Assembly: GCA_963777755.1 (NCBI GenBank)
Contig: CAVZSC010000017.1
Span: 1 to 64,000, forward strand
DNA: 64,000 nucleotides
DNA from: DATFWC01 sp963777755
GTDB lineage: Bacteria > Pseudomonadota > Alphaproteobacteria > Rhizobiales > Xanthobacteraceae
Direction of reading: 5' to 3'
The notes below the pieces were generated by a model, which searched no databases, had not been told where the DNA came from, and worked only from the letters and a program-made list of their open reading frames with translations. This document shows positions 17,164 through 26,551 of this stretch, piece after piece (the stretch's first letter is position 1; each line of letters starts with the position of its first letter). The position numbers were made by a program, and so were the translations under genes.

Positions 17164-17748
17164 ATGGATCACGACACCTACGCCAACTCCTACATCCGCG
17201 GCATCCTCAATACGGTGAAGACGATCGCCATGGTGGGCATCTCGCCCAAGGACAATCGGCCGAGCTATTTCGCCTTCAAATATCTCCTCGAGCGCGGCTA
17301 CCGCATGATCCCGGTCAACCCGGGCCAGGCCGGCCAGGAGATCCTCGGCCGGAAGGTTTATGCGAGGCTCGGCGACATCTCCGAGCCGATCGACATGGTC
17401 GACATCTTCCGCGCCTCGGCGCATGTGCCGCCGATCGTCGAGGAGGCGCTGGCGCTTTCGCCGCGCCCCGGGGTGATCTGGATGCAGCTCGGTGTACGCC
17501 ACGACGAGGCGGCCACCAGGGCCGAGGCGGCGGGCCTCAAGGTGGTGATGAACCGCTGCCCGAAGATCGAGTACGGGCGCCTCTCCTCGGAGATCTCCTG
17601 GCTCGGCGTCAACTCGCGCACCCTCTCCTCCAAGCGGGCGCCGCTCGCCGGCCGCGGCATCCAGCGCATGTCGCTCAACCGGACCACGTCCTCGGGCGGC
17701 GCCACCGTGGCGGCCGAGCGCGCCTCCAAGGAGACCGAGGGTCGTTGA
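17164..17748 (+). CDS. CoA-binding domain protein (YccU-like)
   Basis: 194 residues. Residues ~10-135 form a CoA-binding Rossmann-like domain (TIAMVGISPKDNRPSYFAFKYLLERGYRMIPVNPG, KVYARLGDISEPIDMVDIFR, GVIWMQLGVRHDEAATRAEAAGL, VVMNRCPKIEYGRL). The tail is basic and low-complexity. These proteins bind CoA or related nucleotides; a specific role is not established. Third gene of an apparent operon with the hydratase and small membrane protein; the sulfhydrylase gene follows after 114 bases. Confidence 0.88.
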   Translation: MDHDTYANSYIRGILNTVKTIAMVGISPKDNRPSYFAFKYLLERGYRMIPVNPGQAGQEILGRKVYARLGDISEPIDMVDIFRASAHVPPIVEEALALSPRPGVIWMQLGVRHDEAATRAEAAGLKVVMNRCPKIEYGRLSSEISWLGVNSRTLSSKRAPLAGRGIQRMSLNRTTSSGGATVAAERASKETEGR

Positions 17749-17862
17749 CGAAGATCGCAAACCTGGCTTGACCCGCCCGCCCCTTCCGATAAACGAACGC
17801 ACCGGCTCCTCGCCAAGGGAGCCGGCGACATTTCCGACGCAGCTTTTTCACAAGGACCGGCT

Positions 17863-19146
17863 ATGACCGAGCGCACTCCCGGCTTCTCGACGCTTGCCAT
17901 CCACGCCGGCGCCCAGCCGGATCCGACCACCGGCGCGCGCGCGACGCCGATCTACCAGACCACGTCCTTCGTGTTCGAGGACGTCGACCACGCCGCCTCG
18001 CTGTTCGGTCTGCAGGCCTTCGGCAACATCTATACGCGCATCGGCAACCCGACCAATGCGGTGCTGGAGGAACGCGTCGCGGCGCTCGAGGGCGGCACCG
18101 CCGGACTCGCGGTCGCGTCGGGCCATGCCGCGCAGGTGCTGATCTTCCACTGCCTGATGCAGCCGGGCGACGAGTTCGTCGCCGCCAAGAAGCTGTACGG
18201 CGGCTCGATCAACCAGTTCAACCACGCGTTCAAGAATTTCGGCTGGAACGTGGTGTGGGCCGACCCCGACGATCTCGCAAGCTTCGAGCGCGCGGTGACG
18301 CCGCGCACCAAGGCGATCTTCATCGAGTTGATCGCCAATCCGGGCGGCGTCATCTGCGACGTCGAGGCGATCGCCAAGATCGCGCGGCGCGCCGGCGTGC
18401 CGCTGATCGTCGACAACACGCTGGCGACGCCCTACCTGTGCCAGCCGATCGAATACGGCGCCGACGTGGTCGTGCACTCGCTGACCAAGTTCCTCGGCGG
18501 CCACGGCAACTCCATCGGCGGCCTGATCGTCGATGCCGGCACGTTCAACTGGTCGCGCGAGGGGCGCTATCCGATGCTGTCCGAGCCGCGCCCGGAGTAC
18601 CATGGCATCGTGCTGCACGAGACGTTCGGAAACTTCGCCTTCGCCATCGCCTGTCGCGTGCTCAGCCTGCGCGACATGGGGCCGGCGCTCTCGCCGTTCA
18701 ACGCGTTCCTGTTCCTCACCGGCATCGAGACGCTTCCATTGCGCATGCAGCGCCACTGCGACAGTACCAAGAAGGTCGCCGCGTGGTTGTCCGAGCACCC
18801 GAAGGTGGCGTGGGTCAGCTATCCGGGGCTCCCCGGCGATCGCTACCATTCGCTGGCGCAGAAATACTGTCCCAAGGGCGCCGGCGCGGTGTTCACATTC
18901 GGCCTCAAGGGCGGCTACGAGGCGGGCGTGAAGCTGGTGTCGAACGTGAAGCTGTTCTCCCACCTCGCCAACATCGGCGACACCCGCTCGCTCATCATCC
19001 ATCCGGCCTCCACCACGCATCGCCAGCTGTCCGATGCGCAGAAGGTCCAGGCCGGCGCCGGCCCCGACGTGGTGCGCCTCTCGATCGGGCTGGAGGACGT
19101 CGACGACATCATCGCCGACCTGGAGGAGGGATTGGCGGGAGAGTGA
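17863..19146 (+). CDS. metY: O-acetylhomoserine sulfhydrylase / aminocarboxypropyltransferase
   Basis: 427 residues of the Cys/Met-metabolism PLP family: TLAIHAGAQPDPTTGARATPIYQTTSFVF, YTRIGNPTNAVLEER, GHAAQVLIFHCLMQPGD, LIVDNTLATPYLCQP, and the PLP lysine in VVHSLTKFLGGHGNSIGG. The long form with the insertion near FNWSREGRYPMLSEPRPEYHG and C-terminal SIGLEDVDDIIADLEEGL identifies the MetY type, which makes homocysteine from O-acetylhomoserine and sulfide. AAGGA precedes the ATG. No riboswitch was seen in the 114 bases upstream. Confidence 0.93.
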   Translation: MTERTPGFSTLAIHAGAQPDPTTGARATPIYQTTSFVFEDVDHAASLFGLQAFGNIYTRIGNPTNAVLEERVAALEGGTAGLAVASGHAAQVLIFHCLMQPGDEFVAAKKLYGGSINQFNHAFKNFGWNVVWADPDDLASFERAVTPRTKAIFIELIANPGGVICDVEAIAKIARRAGVPLIVDNTLATPYLCQPIEYGADVVVHSLTKFLGGHGNSIGGLIVDAGTFNWSREGRYPMLSEPRPEYHGIVLHETFGNFAFAIACRVLSLRDMGPALSPFNAFLFLTGIETLPLRMQRHCDSTKKVAAWLSEHPKVAWVSYPGLPGDRYHSLAQKYCPKGAGAVFTFGLKGGYEAGVKLVSNVKLFSHLANIGDTRSLIIHPASTTHRQLSDAQKVQAGAGPDVVRLSIGLEDVDDIIADLEEGLAGE

Positions 19147-19150
19147 GAAC

Positions 19151-19232
19151 GTAGGGTGGGTGAGCGCAAGCGAAACCCACCGATCCACAGTGTAACGCAA
19201 TGATGGGTTTCGCTTCGCTCAACCCATCCTAC
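19151..19232. repeat. GTAGGGTGGGT-type palindromic repeat
   Basis: Arms 19151-19182 (GTAGGGTGGGTGAGCGCAAG onward) and 19202-19232 are near reverse complements around a ~20-base loop. It is a member of a dispersed proteobacterial repeat family. Its right end supplies the TAG stop codon (19229-19231) of the convergent hydratase gene. Confidence 0.8.
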
Positions 19233-19972
19233 TTCAGCGTGCGCGTCACGTAGTCCTGCATGCGCGCGAGCGTATCGGGCGCCAGCCAGATCTCGCGCAC
19301 GGCGGCGTCGACGCTCGTCCCCGCCCGCTGCAGCCTGTCCTGCACCGGCCATCGGCTTTGCATCTTGGTCACCGCGAAGGCGGGCGGCGACAACGCCGCA
19401 AGGCTTTCCGCGACGCGAACCGCCCGCTCGAGCAGCTGATCCGGCGCGACGATCTCGTTGACGAGCCCGCGTGCGCGGCCATCCTCCGGCGCGTAGGTCG
19501 TGCCGCCGAGGATCTCCTCGAAATGCTGGGGCGCGGCGGCGAAGCGCATGATCTCGAACGCCATGGCGGGAAACGGCACGCCGACGAGGAGCTCGGTGAC
19601 GCCGATGCGTCCGGTGTCCTTGGCCATCAGCCGCCGGTCGGCCGCGCAGGCGAGCACGCAGCCGCCGGCGATCGCGTGACCGTTGAGCGCGGCCACCACC
19701 GGCTTCGGATGGAAGAACACCGTCTCGAACGCCTTGCTCATCACCGGGAGGAACTCGCGCAGATAGGCGGCCCCGCCGGCGACCGCGCGCTTGAGATCGA
19801 CGCCGGCGGAAAAGATCCGCTCCTGCCCTGTCAGCACGATGGCATCGGCGGATGTTCTCAGCTGCCCGAACCGCTCGATGATGCCGTTGCACAGCTCGCT
19901 ATCCAAGGCATTGGCCTTGCCGTGCCGCATGGTGAGGATGGCGATGCGCCCTCGCTGCGTGAGCTCGATCAT
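19229..19972 (-). CDS. Enoyl-CoA hydratase/isomerase family protein
   Basis: 247 residues from ATG 19972, preceded by GAGGAGGG. Crotonase fold: MIELTQRGRIAILTMRHGKANALDSELCNGI, IFSAGVDLKRAVAGG, VVAALNGHAIAGGCVLACAADRRLM (oxyanion glycines present, but the usual glutamate is Val), and RIGVTELLVGVPFP. ANALD in place of NALN and the missing acid residues suggest an isomerase or a non-hydratase member. Convergent with metY; the stop codon lies in the palindromic repeat. Confidence 0.88.
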   Translation of the reverse strand: MIELTQRGRIAILTMRHGKANALDSELCNGIIERFGQLRTSADAIVLTGQERIFSAGVDLKRAVAGGAAYLREFLPVMSKAFETVFFHPKPVVAALNGHAIAGGCVLACAADRRLMAKDTGRIGVTELLVGVPFPAMAFEIMRFAAAPQHFEEILGGTTYAPEDGRARGLVNEIVAPDQLLERAVRVAESLAALSPPAFAVTKMQSRWPVQDRLQRAGTSVDAAVREIWLAPDTLARMQDYVTRTLK

Positions 19973-20062
19973 GCAACCCTCCTCTTTCGCTTGCCCGGAG
20001 CGGCGCGGACCATATAGACCGGCGATCATCGCCGCAACGCGAGACGGAAGGCCGCCCGACGC

Positions 20063-20293
20063 ATGCCCATTCGCATCCGCAAGCTCATTGGTACGGTGAT
20101 GCTGTTCGTCCTGGTCGCGGTGTGGGTACTGCTGGCGATGGCGCTTGCGCAGTCGGCGCTGACCGACGTCAACTACTGGGTTGCGGCGCTCTATTACGCG
20201 GTTGCCGGACTGGGCTGGGTGCTCCCGGCGATGCCGCTGATCCGCTGGATGTACCGCCCCGACGCCAGGAGCGAGGTGGCGGGCGACTCGTGA
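20063..20293 (+). CDS. DUF2842 family membrane protein
   Basis: 76 residues with two transmembrane helices (GTVMLFVLVAVWVLLAMALAQ and NYWVAALYYAVAGLGWVLPAMPLIRWM). The MPIRIRKLIGT start and WVLPAMPLIRWMYRPD ending are typical of DUF2842, an alphaproteobacterial family of unknown function. Divergent from the hydratase gene. Confidence 0.85.
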   Translation: MPIRIRKLIGTVMLFVLVAVWVLLAMALAQSALTDVNYWVAALYYAVAGLGWVLPAMPLIRWMYRPDARSEVAGDS

Positions 20294-20302
20294 TCCCCCG
20301 GT

Positions 20303-21358
20303 TTATGCGGCGTTCACGCGGCGGAAGCGGTTATGCAGCGCGGTCGCCGCGCCCGACAGGAGCACGTCCAGATAGCGCGAACGCTGGAACTCGCCGTTGA
20401 GACTGATGCGCGGCAGGGCCGTCAGGTGCTGACCGTGCTCCGGAAACAGCACGCCCGGCCGCGTGGTGACGGCGGTGGCGAAGCCGAGCTCGCCAGCCAG
20501 TTGGAATTCGCGCGGTCCGGCCGACGTTACGTCTCCTACCGGATACGCGAAATGGCGCGGCCGCGTTCCCAGCGCCGCTTCGATCACCGAGGCGCTCATC
20601 TTCATCTCCGCGCGCGCCTCCGCGTCCGCAACCTTTCTGAGCATCACGTGGTTGACCGTGTGCGCCCCGATGGTGACCAAGGAATCGCCGGCAAGCTCGG
20701 CGATCTCATCCCAGTTCATGCACAGGTCGGCGCAGAACGCCCTGACGTCGATGCCATAGCGGCCGCACAGGTCGTGGATGACGCGCCGCATCGCCTGCTC
20801 GGACTCGAGGCTGCGCAGCCACCAGTAGATCTCGTCGTGGACCTGGTATTTCTCCGCCGCCGTCCGGCAGTCGAAATGGCGGTCCTTGTTGTCGATCACG
20901 ACGGCCAGCCGCTCGTTCCGGGCGACCACGGCCTCGAGCGCGACCCACCACAGCTCGCCCAGCCGGTCGGGAAAGCTGGTCGCCACGTAGAGCCCGAACG
21001 GGACCCCATGGCGCTGCAGGATCGGGTAGGCATGCTCTAGATTGTCGCGATAGCCGTCGTCGAAGGTCAGGCAGACAAACTTGCGCCAGAAGATGCGGTC
21101 GGCCAGGCGGCGATGCATCTCGTCGAGCGAGATCAGGTCGATGTCGGCGCGCCGCAGGCGGGTGACGACCGTCTCGAGGAAGTCCGGCGTCACTTCGAGC
21201 AGCCGGTTGGGCTGGAACGCGTCGCGCCGCGGCGGCCGCACGTGGTGGAGCGTGAGGATCGCGCCCACGCCGCCCAGGAACGGCCGCAGCATCAGGTGCG
21301 AGCCGGTGAAATAGAGCGCCTCGAGCCCGGTACGGATGAGCTTCTTGTTCGCCGCCAC
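20303..21358 (-). CDS. Polysaccharide deacetylase family protein
   Basis: About 351 residues from a GTG at 21358 with AGGAG six bases upstream; an in-frame start at 21430 is less likely. NodB-like features: AILTLHHVRPP, FVCLTFDDGYRDNLEHAYPIL (TFDDG metal-binding motif 1), TIGAHTVNHVMLRK (H-x3-H motif), and FAYPVGDV with PRISLNGEF near the end. A ~100-residue insertion between the TFDDG and HTVNH motifs (ELWWVALEAVV...LRSLESEQAMR) marks a subgroup often found with exopolysaccharide genes. Predicted metal-dependent de-N-acetylase; substrate unknown. No signal peptide. Confidence 0.88.
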   Translation of the reverse strand: MAANKKLIRTGLEALYFTGSHLMLRPFLGGVGAILTLHHVRPPRRDAFQPNRLLEVTPDFLETVVTRLRRADIDLISLDEMHRRLADRIFWRKFVCLTFDDGYRDNLEHAYPILQRHGVPFGLYVATSFPDRLGELWWVALEAVVARNERLAVVIDNKDRHFDCRTAAEKYQVHDEIYWWLRSLESEQAMRRVIHDLCGRYGIDVRAFCADLCMNWDEIAELAGDSLVTIGAHTVNHVMLRKVADAEARAEMKMSASVIEAALGTRPRHFAYPVGDVTSAGPREFQLAGELGFATAVTTRPGVLFPEHGQHLTALPRISLNGEFQRSRYLDVLLSGAATALHNRFRRVNAA

Positions 21359-21568
21359 GCGTTGCTCCTCTCGTCCGCTCGCTGCCGAGACCTGCGCTGC
21401 CGCGCAGCGCCAACATATCCGTTCCGACACAACCCCGATACGTTCCCGGATATTGCCCCGGCTTTGGTTGCCATCTGATTAGCGTCGGTTCGCCCGTCAA
21501 CCCCGGCGTTAACCCGGCCGTAACCAAAAACCGACTACGTGTTTGCCTCGATTAGATTGGGGAACTTC

Positions 21569-22909
21569 ATGTCTGGCTTGTTGGGCGAATGGTTGTGGCC
21601 GGCGATCGCGGCAGGCGCCGCCTTGCTGGCGATCGTGGCGTGCCTTGCGGCGCTGCGGGCGCGCAAACGCAACCGGCAGGTCTCGACCGCGATAGACAAC
21701 ATGTCGCAAGGCCTGTGCATGTTCGATGCGTCGGCGCGCCTCGTGGTGGGCAATCGCCGCTATCTGGAAATCTATGGCCTGTCGCCGGAGAAGACCAAGC
21801 CCGGCTGCAGCCTCAGCGAGCTCATCCGGCAGCGCATCGACGCCGGGACCTTCAGCGGCGACCCCGACAAGTACGTCGCCGACACGATGCGCGAGATCGC
21901 CCAGGGCAAAGCGGTCGACAAGATCGTCGAGATGGGCGACGGGCGGGTGATCGCGCTTGCCAACCGGCCGATGGCCGACGGCGGGTGGGTTGTGACCCAT
22001 GACGACATTACCGAGCAGCGCAATGCCGAGCAGAAGCATGCCTCGCTGGCCGAGCAGGAGCATCGCCGGGTGGCGGTCGAAGCCGCCATCCGCAGCTTCC
22101 GCGAGCGGGTCGAGGCGGCCCTGAAGACGGTGGGCGACAGCGCCAGCGCCATGCGGACGACCGCCGCCGCGCTGTCGGGCTCCTCCGACCAGAGCTCGCA
22201 GCGCGCCGAGGGCGCCGTGAAGACGTCAAACGAGTCCTCCGACAACGTCGAGGCCGCGGCGGCGGCTGCCGAGGAGCTGCTCGCCTCGGTCACCGAGATC
22301 GCCCGCCAGCTCGACCAGACAACCGAGCTCGTCCGCGTGGCGGTCGCCGAAGCGCAGACCACCAACGACGAGATTGCCGGCCTCGCCCAGGCGGCGCAGA
22401 AGATCGGCGACGTCGTCAAGCTCATTCAGGACATCGCCGGCCAGACCAACCTGCTGGCGCTCAACGCCACCATCGAGGCGGCGCGGGCGGGTGAATCCGG
22501 CAAGGGATTTGCGGTCGTCGCGTCGGAGGTGAAGTCGCTCGCGGTGCAGACCGCCAAGGCCACCGAGGAGATCGGCGCGCAGATCTCGGCGGTGCAGTCC
22601 TCCACCACCGGCGCCGTGGAAGCGATCCGCCGCATCGCCGGGCGGATGCAGGAGATCAATCAGTATGCGTCGGGCGTGTCCGCCGCCGTCCAGGAGCAGA
22701 GCGCCGCAACCGGACAGATCTCCCACAACGTCGCCAGCGCGGCCCAGGGCAGCAAGGTGATCGTCTCGATCCTCAGCGACGTCGCGAGCGCCGCGACCGA
22801 GACGCGCCGCTCGGCCCAGACGGTGCTGTCGGCCTCCGACTCGGTCGAGGCGGCGGCGAAGAGCCTGCGCACCGAGGTGGAAACCTTCCTCGGCAAGGTC
22901 TCGGCGTAA
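21569..22909 (+). CDS. Methyl-accepting chemotaxis protein with PAS sensor
   Basis: 446 residues from ATG 21569 (GGGGAA upstream). One N-terminal helix (WLWPAIAAGAALLAIVACLAAL) anchors it; residues ~45-155 are a PAS-7-like domain (AIDNMSQGLCMFDASARLVVGNRRYLEIYGL ... WVVTHDDITEQR). After a coiled linker comes an MCP signalling domain with the hairpin tip DIAGQTNLLALNATIEAARAG and GKGFAVVASEVKSLA, which contacts CheA/CheW. There is no periplasmic domain, so it probably senses an intracellular or redox signal. No che genes nearby. Confidence 0.92.
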   Translation: MSGLLGEWLWPAIAAGAALLAIVACLAALRARKRNRQVSTAIDNMSQGLCMFDASARLVVGNRRYLEIYGLSPEKTKPGCSLSELIRQRIDAGTFSGDPDKYVADTMREIAQGKAVDKIVEMGDGRVIALANRPMADGGWVVTHDDITEQRNAEQKHASLAEQEHRRVAVEAAIRSFRERVEAALKTVGDSASAMRTTAAALSGSSDQSSQRAEGAVKTSNESSDNVEAAAAAAEELLASVTEIARQLDQTTELVRVAVAEAQTTNDEIAGLAQAAQKIGDVVKLIQDIAGQTNLLALNATIEAARAGESGKGFAVVASEVKSLAVQTAKATEEIGAQISAVQSSTTGAVEAIRRIAGRMQEINQYASGVSAAVQEQSAATGQISHNVASAAQGSKVIVSILSDVASAATETRRSAQTVLSASDSVEAAAKSLRTEVETFLGKVSA

Positions 22910-22942
22910 TCGCCAGGTGTCATCCCGAGCGAGAGGACACCC

Positions 22943-25654
22943 CTAGCCTTCCCCGTTGCCCTCGTCCTCGCCGAGGCGCTCGACCGACACCACGCGCTCG
23001 TCGTCAGCGGTATCGAACACGATCACCCCTTGCGTCGAGCGGCCGGCAATGCGGATGCCGTCGACGCCGCAGCGGATCAGCTGGCCGCGGTCGGTCACCA
23101 GCATGATCTGGTCGCTCTCCTCGACCGGGAACGAGGCGACCAGCCGGCCGTTGCGCTGATTGATCGCCATCGCGACGATGCCTTTGCCGCCGCGTCCGGT
23201 GGTCCGATACTGGTAGGACGAGGAACGCTTGCCAAAACCCTTTTCCGAGATGGTGAGCACGAACTGCTCGGCCGCCGACATCTCGACGTAGCGCTGCTCG
23301 CCGAGCTCGATCGTATCGGTTCCCTCGTCCGCCTCGACGGCTTCCTCCTCGCCATTGCCGCCGCGCCGCACCGCCGCCGCGCGCTTGAGATAGGACGCGC
23401 GCTCGTCCCCCGTCACCTCGAGGTGGCGCAGGATCGCGAGCGAGATCACGCGATCGTCCTTGTCGAGCGCGATGCCGCGCACGCCCATCGATGTACGCCC
23501 CTGGAACACGCGCACGTCGTTCACCGGGAAGCGGATGCACTGGCCACCGGCGCTGGTGAGCAGCACGTCGTCGCTCTCGGTGCAGATCTGCACGTCGACG
23601 ATCGCCTCGCCCTCGTCGAGCTTCATGGCGATGATGCCGGAGCGCCGCACGTCGACGAAATCGGATAGCTTATTGCGCCGCACGGTGCCGCGCGTCGTGG
23701 CAAACGTCACGTCGAGCGAGGCCCAGGTTTCCTCGTTCTCCGGCAACGGCATGATGGTGGTGATGTTCTCGCCCTGCTCCAGCGGCAGGATGTTGATCAG
23801 CGCCTTGCCGCGCGCCTGCGGCGGCGCGAGCGGCAGCCGCCACACCTTTTCCTTGTAGACCTGGCCGCGCGAGGAGAAGAACAGGACTGGCGTGTGGGTC
23901 GACGCCACGAACAGCCGGGTGACGAAATCCTCGTCGCGCGTGTTCATGCCGGCGCGGCCCTTGCCGCCGCGCTTCTGCGCCCGGTAGGTGGAGAGCGGCA
24001 CCCGCTTGACGTAGCCGAGATGGGAGACGGTGACGACCATGTCCTCGCGCTGGATCAGGTCCTCGTCCTCCACCTCGCCTTCCTGGTCGATGATGACGGT
24101 GCGGCGCGGCGTCGCGAACTGCTCGCGCACGGCGGCGAGCTCGGTCTTGACGATCGTCAGGATGCGCGCGCGAGAGCGCAGAATGTCCAGGTAGTCGGCG
24201 ATCTCCTCGGCGAGCTTGTCGACCTCGGCGGCGATCTCGTCGCGGCCGAGCGCGGTGAGACGCTGCAGCCGCAGGTCGAGGATCGCCCTGGCCTGCTCGG
24301 CCGACAGGCGGGCGGTGCCTTCCGGCGTGATGCGGTGGCGCGGATCGTCGATCAGCAACATCAGCGGCGCCACGTCGGCCGCCGGCCAGTCGCGCGCCAT
24401 CAGGGCGTCGCGCGCCGCATTGGGATCGGACGCCGTCCGGATCAGCCGGATCACCTCGTCGATATTGGCGACCGCGATGGCGAGCCCCACCAGGATATGG
24501 GCGCGGTCGCGCGCCTTGCCGAGCAGGTGCTTGGTTCGCCGCGAGATCACCTCTTCGCGGAACGCCACGAAGGACTTCAGCATGTCCTTCAGGTTCATCA
24601 CCAGCGGCCGCCCGCCGTCGAGCGCCACCATGTTGGCGCCGAAGGTCGACTGCAGCGGGGTGAAGCGGTAGAGCTGGTTGAGCACGACGTCGGCCATGGC
24701 GTCGCGCTTGATCTCGACGACCACGCGGTAGCCCTGGCGGTCGGATTCGTCGCGCAGGGCGGAAATGCCTTCCACCTTCTTCTCGCGCCACAATTCGCCG
24801 ATCCGCTCGACCATCGTGGCCTTGTTCACCTGGTAGGGAATCTCGCTGATGATGATGGCTTCGCGATCGCCGCGCAGGGTCTCGATCTCGACCTTGCCGC
24901 GCATGACGATGGAGCCGCGCCCGAGGTGGTAGGCGGCGCGGATGCCCGCCCGCCCGAGAATGATGCCGCCGGTGGGGAAATCCGGCCCCGGCACGATGGC
25001 GATCAGATCCTCGATGCTCAAGGCCGGGTCGTCGATCAGGGCTATGCAGGCGTCGATCACTTCGCCCAGATTGTGCGGGGGAATGTTGGTCGCCATGCCG
25101 ACCGCAATACCGCCGGCACCGTTGACCAGGAGGTTGGGAAATCGCGCCGGCAGCACCACCGGCTCCCGCTCGCTGCCGTCGTAGTTCGGCTGGAAATCGA
25201 CCGTGTCCTTGTCGATGTCCTCGAGCAGCGCCATGGCCGGCCGCGCCAGCCGCGATTCCGTGTAGCGCATGGCCGCCGGCGGATCACCGTCGACCGAGCC
25301 GAAATTCCCCTGCCCGTCGACCAGCGGCAGGCGCATGGAGAAATCCTGCGCCATGCGCACCAGCGCGTCGTAGATCGCGCTGTCGCCGTGCGGGTGATAC
25401 TTGCCCATCACGTCGCCGACGATGCGGGCGGATTTCACGTATTTGCGGTCGGGCGTATGCCCTTCCGTGTGCATCGAAAAGAGGATGCGCCGATGCACGG
25501 GCTTGAGGCCGTCACGCGCATCGGGCAGCGCCCGCGACACGATCACGCTCATGGCGTAATCGAGGTAGGAGCGCTTCATCTCCTCGGCGATCGAAACAGG
25601 GCGGATGTCCGAGGGGCCTTGGTCCCCCGGCTTGGGGCTTTCGTTGTCGGACAA
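22943..25654 (-). CDS. gyrA: DNA gyrase subunit A
   Basis: 903 residues. N-terminal winged-helix/tower region with SYLDYAMSVIVSRALPDARDGLKPVHRRIL, active-site tyrosine in AMRYTESRLA, and C-terminal beta-pinwheel with the GyrA box QKRGGKG, which identifies gyrase rather than topoisomerase IV. The quinolone-resistance region reads HPHGDSAIYDALVRMAQDF, keeping the Ser83- and Asp87-equivalent residues of susceptible enzymes. The acidic tail ends EDEGNGEG. Convergent with the chemoreceptor gene; a small GGTGTC/GACACC hairpin lies between the two stops. ssb and uvrA follow downstream on the chromosome, a common alphaproteobacterial arrangement. Confidence 0.98.
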   Translation of the reverse strand: MSDNESPKPGDQGPSDIRPVSIAEEMKRSYLDYAMSVIVSRALPDARDGLKPVHRRILFSMHTEGHTPDRKYVKSARIVGDVMGKYHPHGDSAIYDALVRMAQDFSMRLPLVDGQGNFGSVDGDPPAAMRYTESRLARPAMALLEDIDKDTVDFQPNYDGSEREPVVLPARFPNLLVNGAGGIAVGMATNIPPHNLGEVIDACIALIDDPALSIEDLIAIVPGPDFPTGGIILGRAGIRAAYHLGRGSIVMRGKVEIETLRGDREAIIISEIPYQVNKATMVERIGELWREKKVEGISALRDESDRQGYRVVVEIKRDAMADVVLNQLYRFTPLQSTFGANMVALDGGRPLVMNLKDMLKSFVAFREEVISRRTKHLLGKARDRAHILVGLAIAVANIDEVIRLIRTASDPNAARDALMARDWPAADVAPLMLLIDDPRHRITPEGTARLSAEQARAILDLRLQRLTALGRDEIAAEVDKLAEEIADYLDILRSRARILTIVKTELAAVREQFATPRRTVIIDQEGEVEDEDLIQREDMVVTVSHLGYVKRVPLSTYRAQKRGGKGRAGMNTRDEDFVTRLFVASTHTPVLFFSSRGQVYKEKVWRLPLAPPQARGKALINILPLEQGENITTIMPLPENEETWASLDVTFATTRGTVRRNKLSDFVDVRRSGIIAMKLDEGEAIVDVQICTESDDVLLTSAGGQCIRFPVNDVRVFQGRTSMGVRGIALDKDDRVISLAILRHLEVTGDERASYLKRAAAVRRGGNGEEEAVEADEGTDTIELGEQRYVEMSAAEQFVLTISEKGFGKRSSSYQYRTTGRGGKGIVAMAINQRNGRLVASFPVEESDQIMLVTDRGQLIRCGVDGIRIAGRSTQGVIVFDTADDERVVSVERLGEDEGNGEG

Positions 25655-25873
25655 AGGGGTCGAGTCCCGGATGTATTGCGGCGCAACTCATATAGCAGAG
25701 CGAGCCTCGAATCGCCACCCCGGTGGGTTACCAAGGGCACGATTTTTCGGCTGGATTCCCAACTATTTATCCGGTGCCTTGGAGGCCCCGGCGGGGTCCA
25801 CCGAAAGGCCGCCGCGCGCGCCCCGCCGGGGTGCTAATCTCGCCTCCTCCGCGGCCGGTTGAAAGGCGTCAGC

Positions 25874-26509
25874 GTGTACTCGGTCCCGCTCGATTTCGTG
25901 GTGTCGGCGCTGGTGACGCTGTTCATCGTGGTCGATCCGATCGGGCTTGCGCCGAGCTTCCTTGCCGTCACGCATGGCGTGCCGAGGACGGCCCGGCAGC
26001 GCATCGCATTGCGTGCCGCCGTCATCGCCGCCGCCGTGCTGACAGGGTTCGCCCTGGTCGGCCATTGGCTGCTCACCATGCTCGGCATCTCGTTGCCGGC
26101 GTTCCGCATCGCCGGCGGCCTGTTGTTGTTCTCGATCGCCTCCGAGATGGTGTTCGGCGTGCGCATCGAGCGCCAGTCGCGGGCGGCGGAGCAGGCGCTC
26201 GAGGAGCGGTTTCACGACCTCGCCGCCTTCCCGCTCGCGATTCCGCTCATGGCCGGACCGGGCGCGATCACCGCAACGGTGCTCCTGTCCGATCGGGCCG
26301 CCGGGCGGCCGCTTATGCTGGCCGCGCTGATCGCCGTGATCATCGTCGTGATCGGCCTCTGCTTCATCGCCTTCGTGCTGGCGGCCCGCATCAGCCACTT
26401 TCTCGGACTGACGGGAAATATCGTGCTGTCGCGCCTGCTCGGCGTGCTGCTCGCCGCGCTGGCGGTGCAATTCGTGATCGACGGCGGCCGCGCCATCCTG
26501 GCCGGATGA
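25874..26509 (+). CDS. MarC family integral membrane protein
   Basis: About 211 residues from a GTG at 25874 (a TTG at 25859 in the same frame is an alternative). Six hydrophobic helices with MarC hallmarks: TLFIVVDPIGLAPSFLAVT, AFRIAGGLLLFSIASEMVFG, FPLAIPLMAGPGAITATVLL, GNIVLSRLLGVLLAALAVQFVIDGG. The family was named for the mar locus but its transport role is unproven. Convergent with ipdC. Confidence 0.9.
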   Translation: MYSVPLDFVVSALVTLFIVVDPIGLAPSFLAVTHGVPRTARQRIALRAAVIAAAVLTGFALVGHWLLTMLGISLPAFRIAGGLLLFSIASEMVFGVRIERQSRAAEQALEERFHDLAAFPLAIPLMAGPGAITATVLLSDRAAGRPLMLAALIAVIIVVIGLCFIAFVLAARISHFLGLTGNIVLSRLLGVLLAALAVQFVIDGGRAILAG

Positions 26510-26551
26510 CGCGCGCCGCCAACGAGCAGGGCCCGCGTCGTGCCGGGCGGT

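Noticed and set aside
19148..19232. Rho-independent terminator of metY
   Set aside because: The hairpin arms match a dispersed repeat family and no T tract follows, so it is listed as a repeat; it could still terminate transcription incidentally.
23894..25837. 647-codon open frame opposite gyrA
   Set aside because: Antisense to an unmistakable gyrA; His/Asp/Arg-rich shadow.
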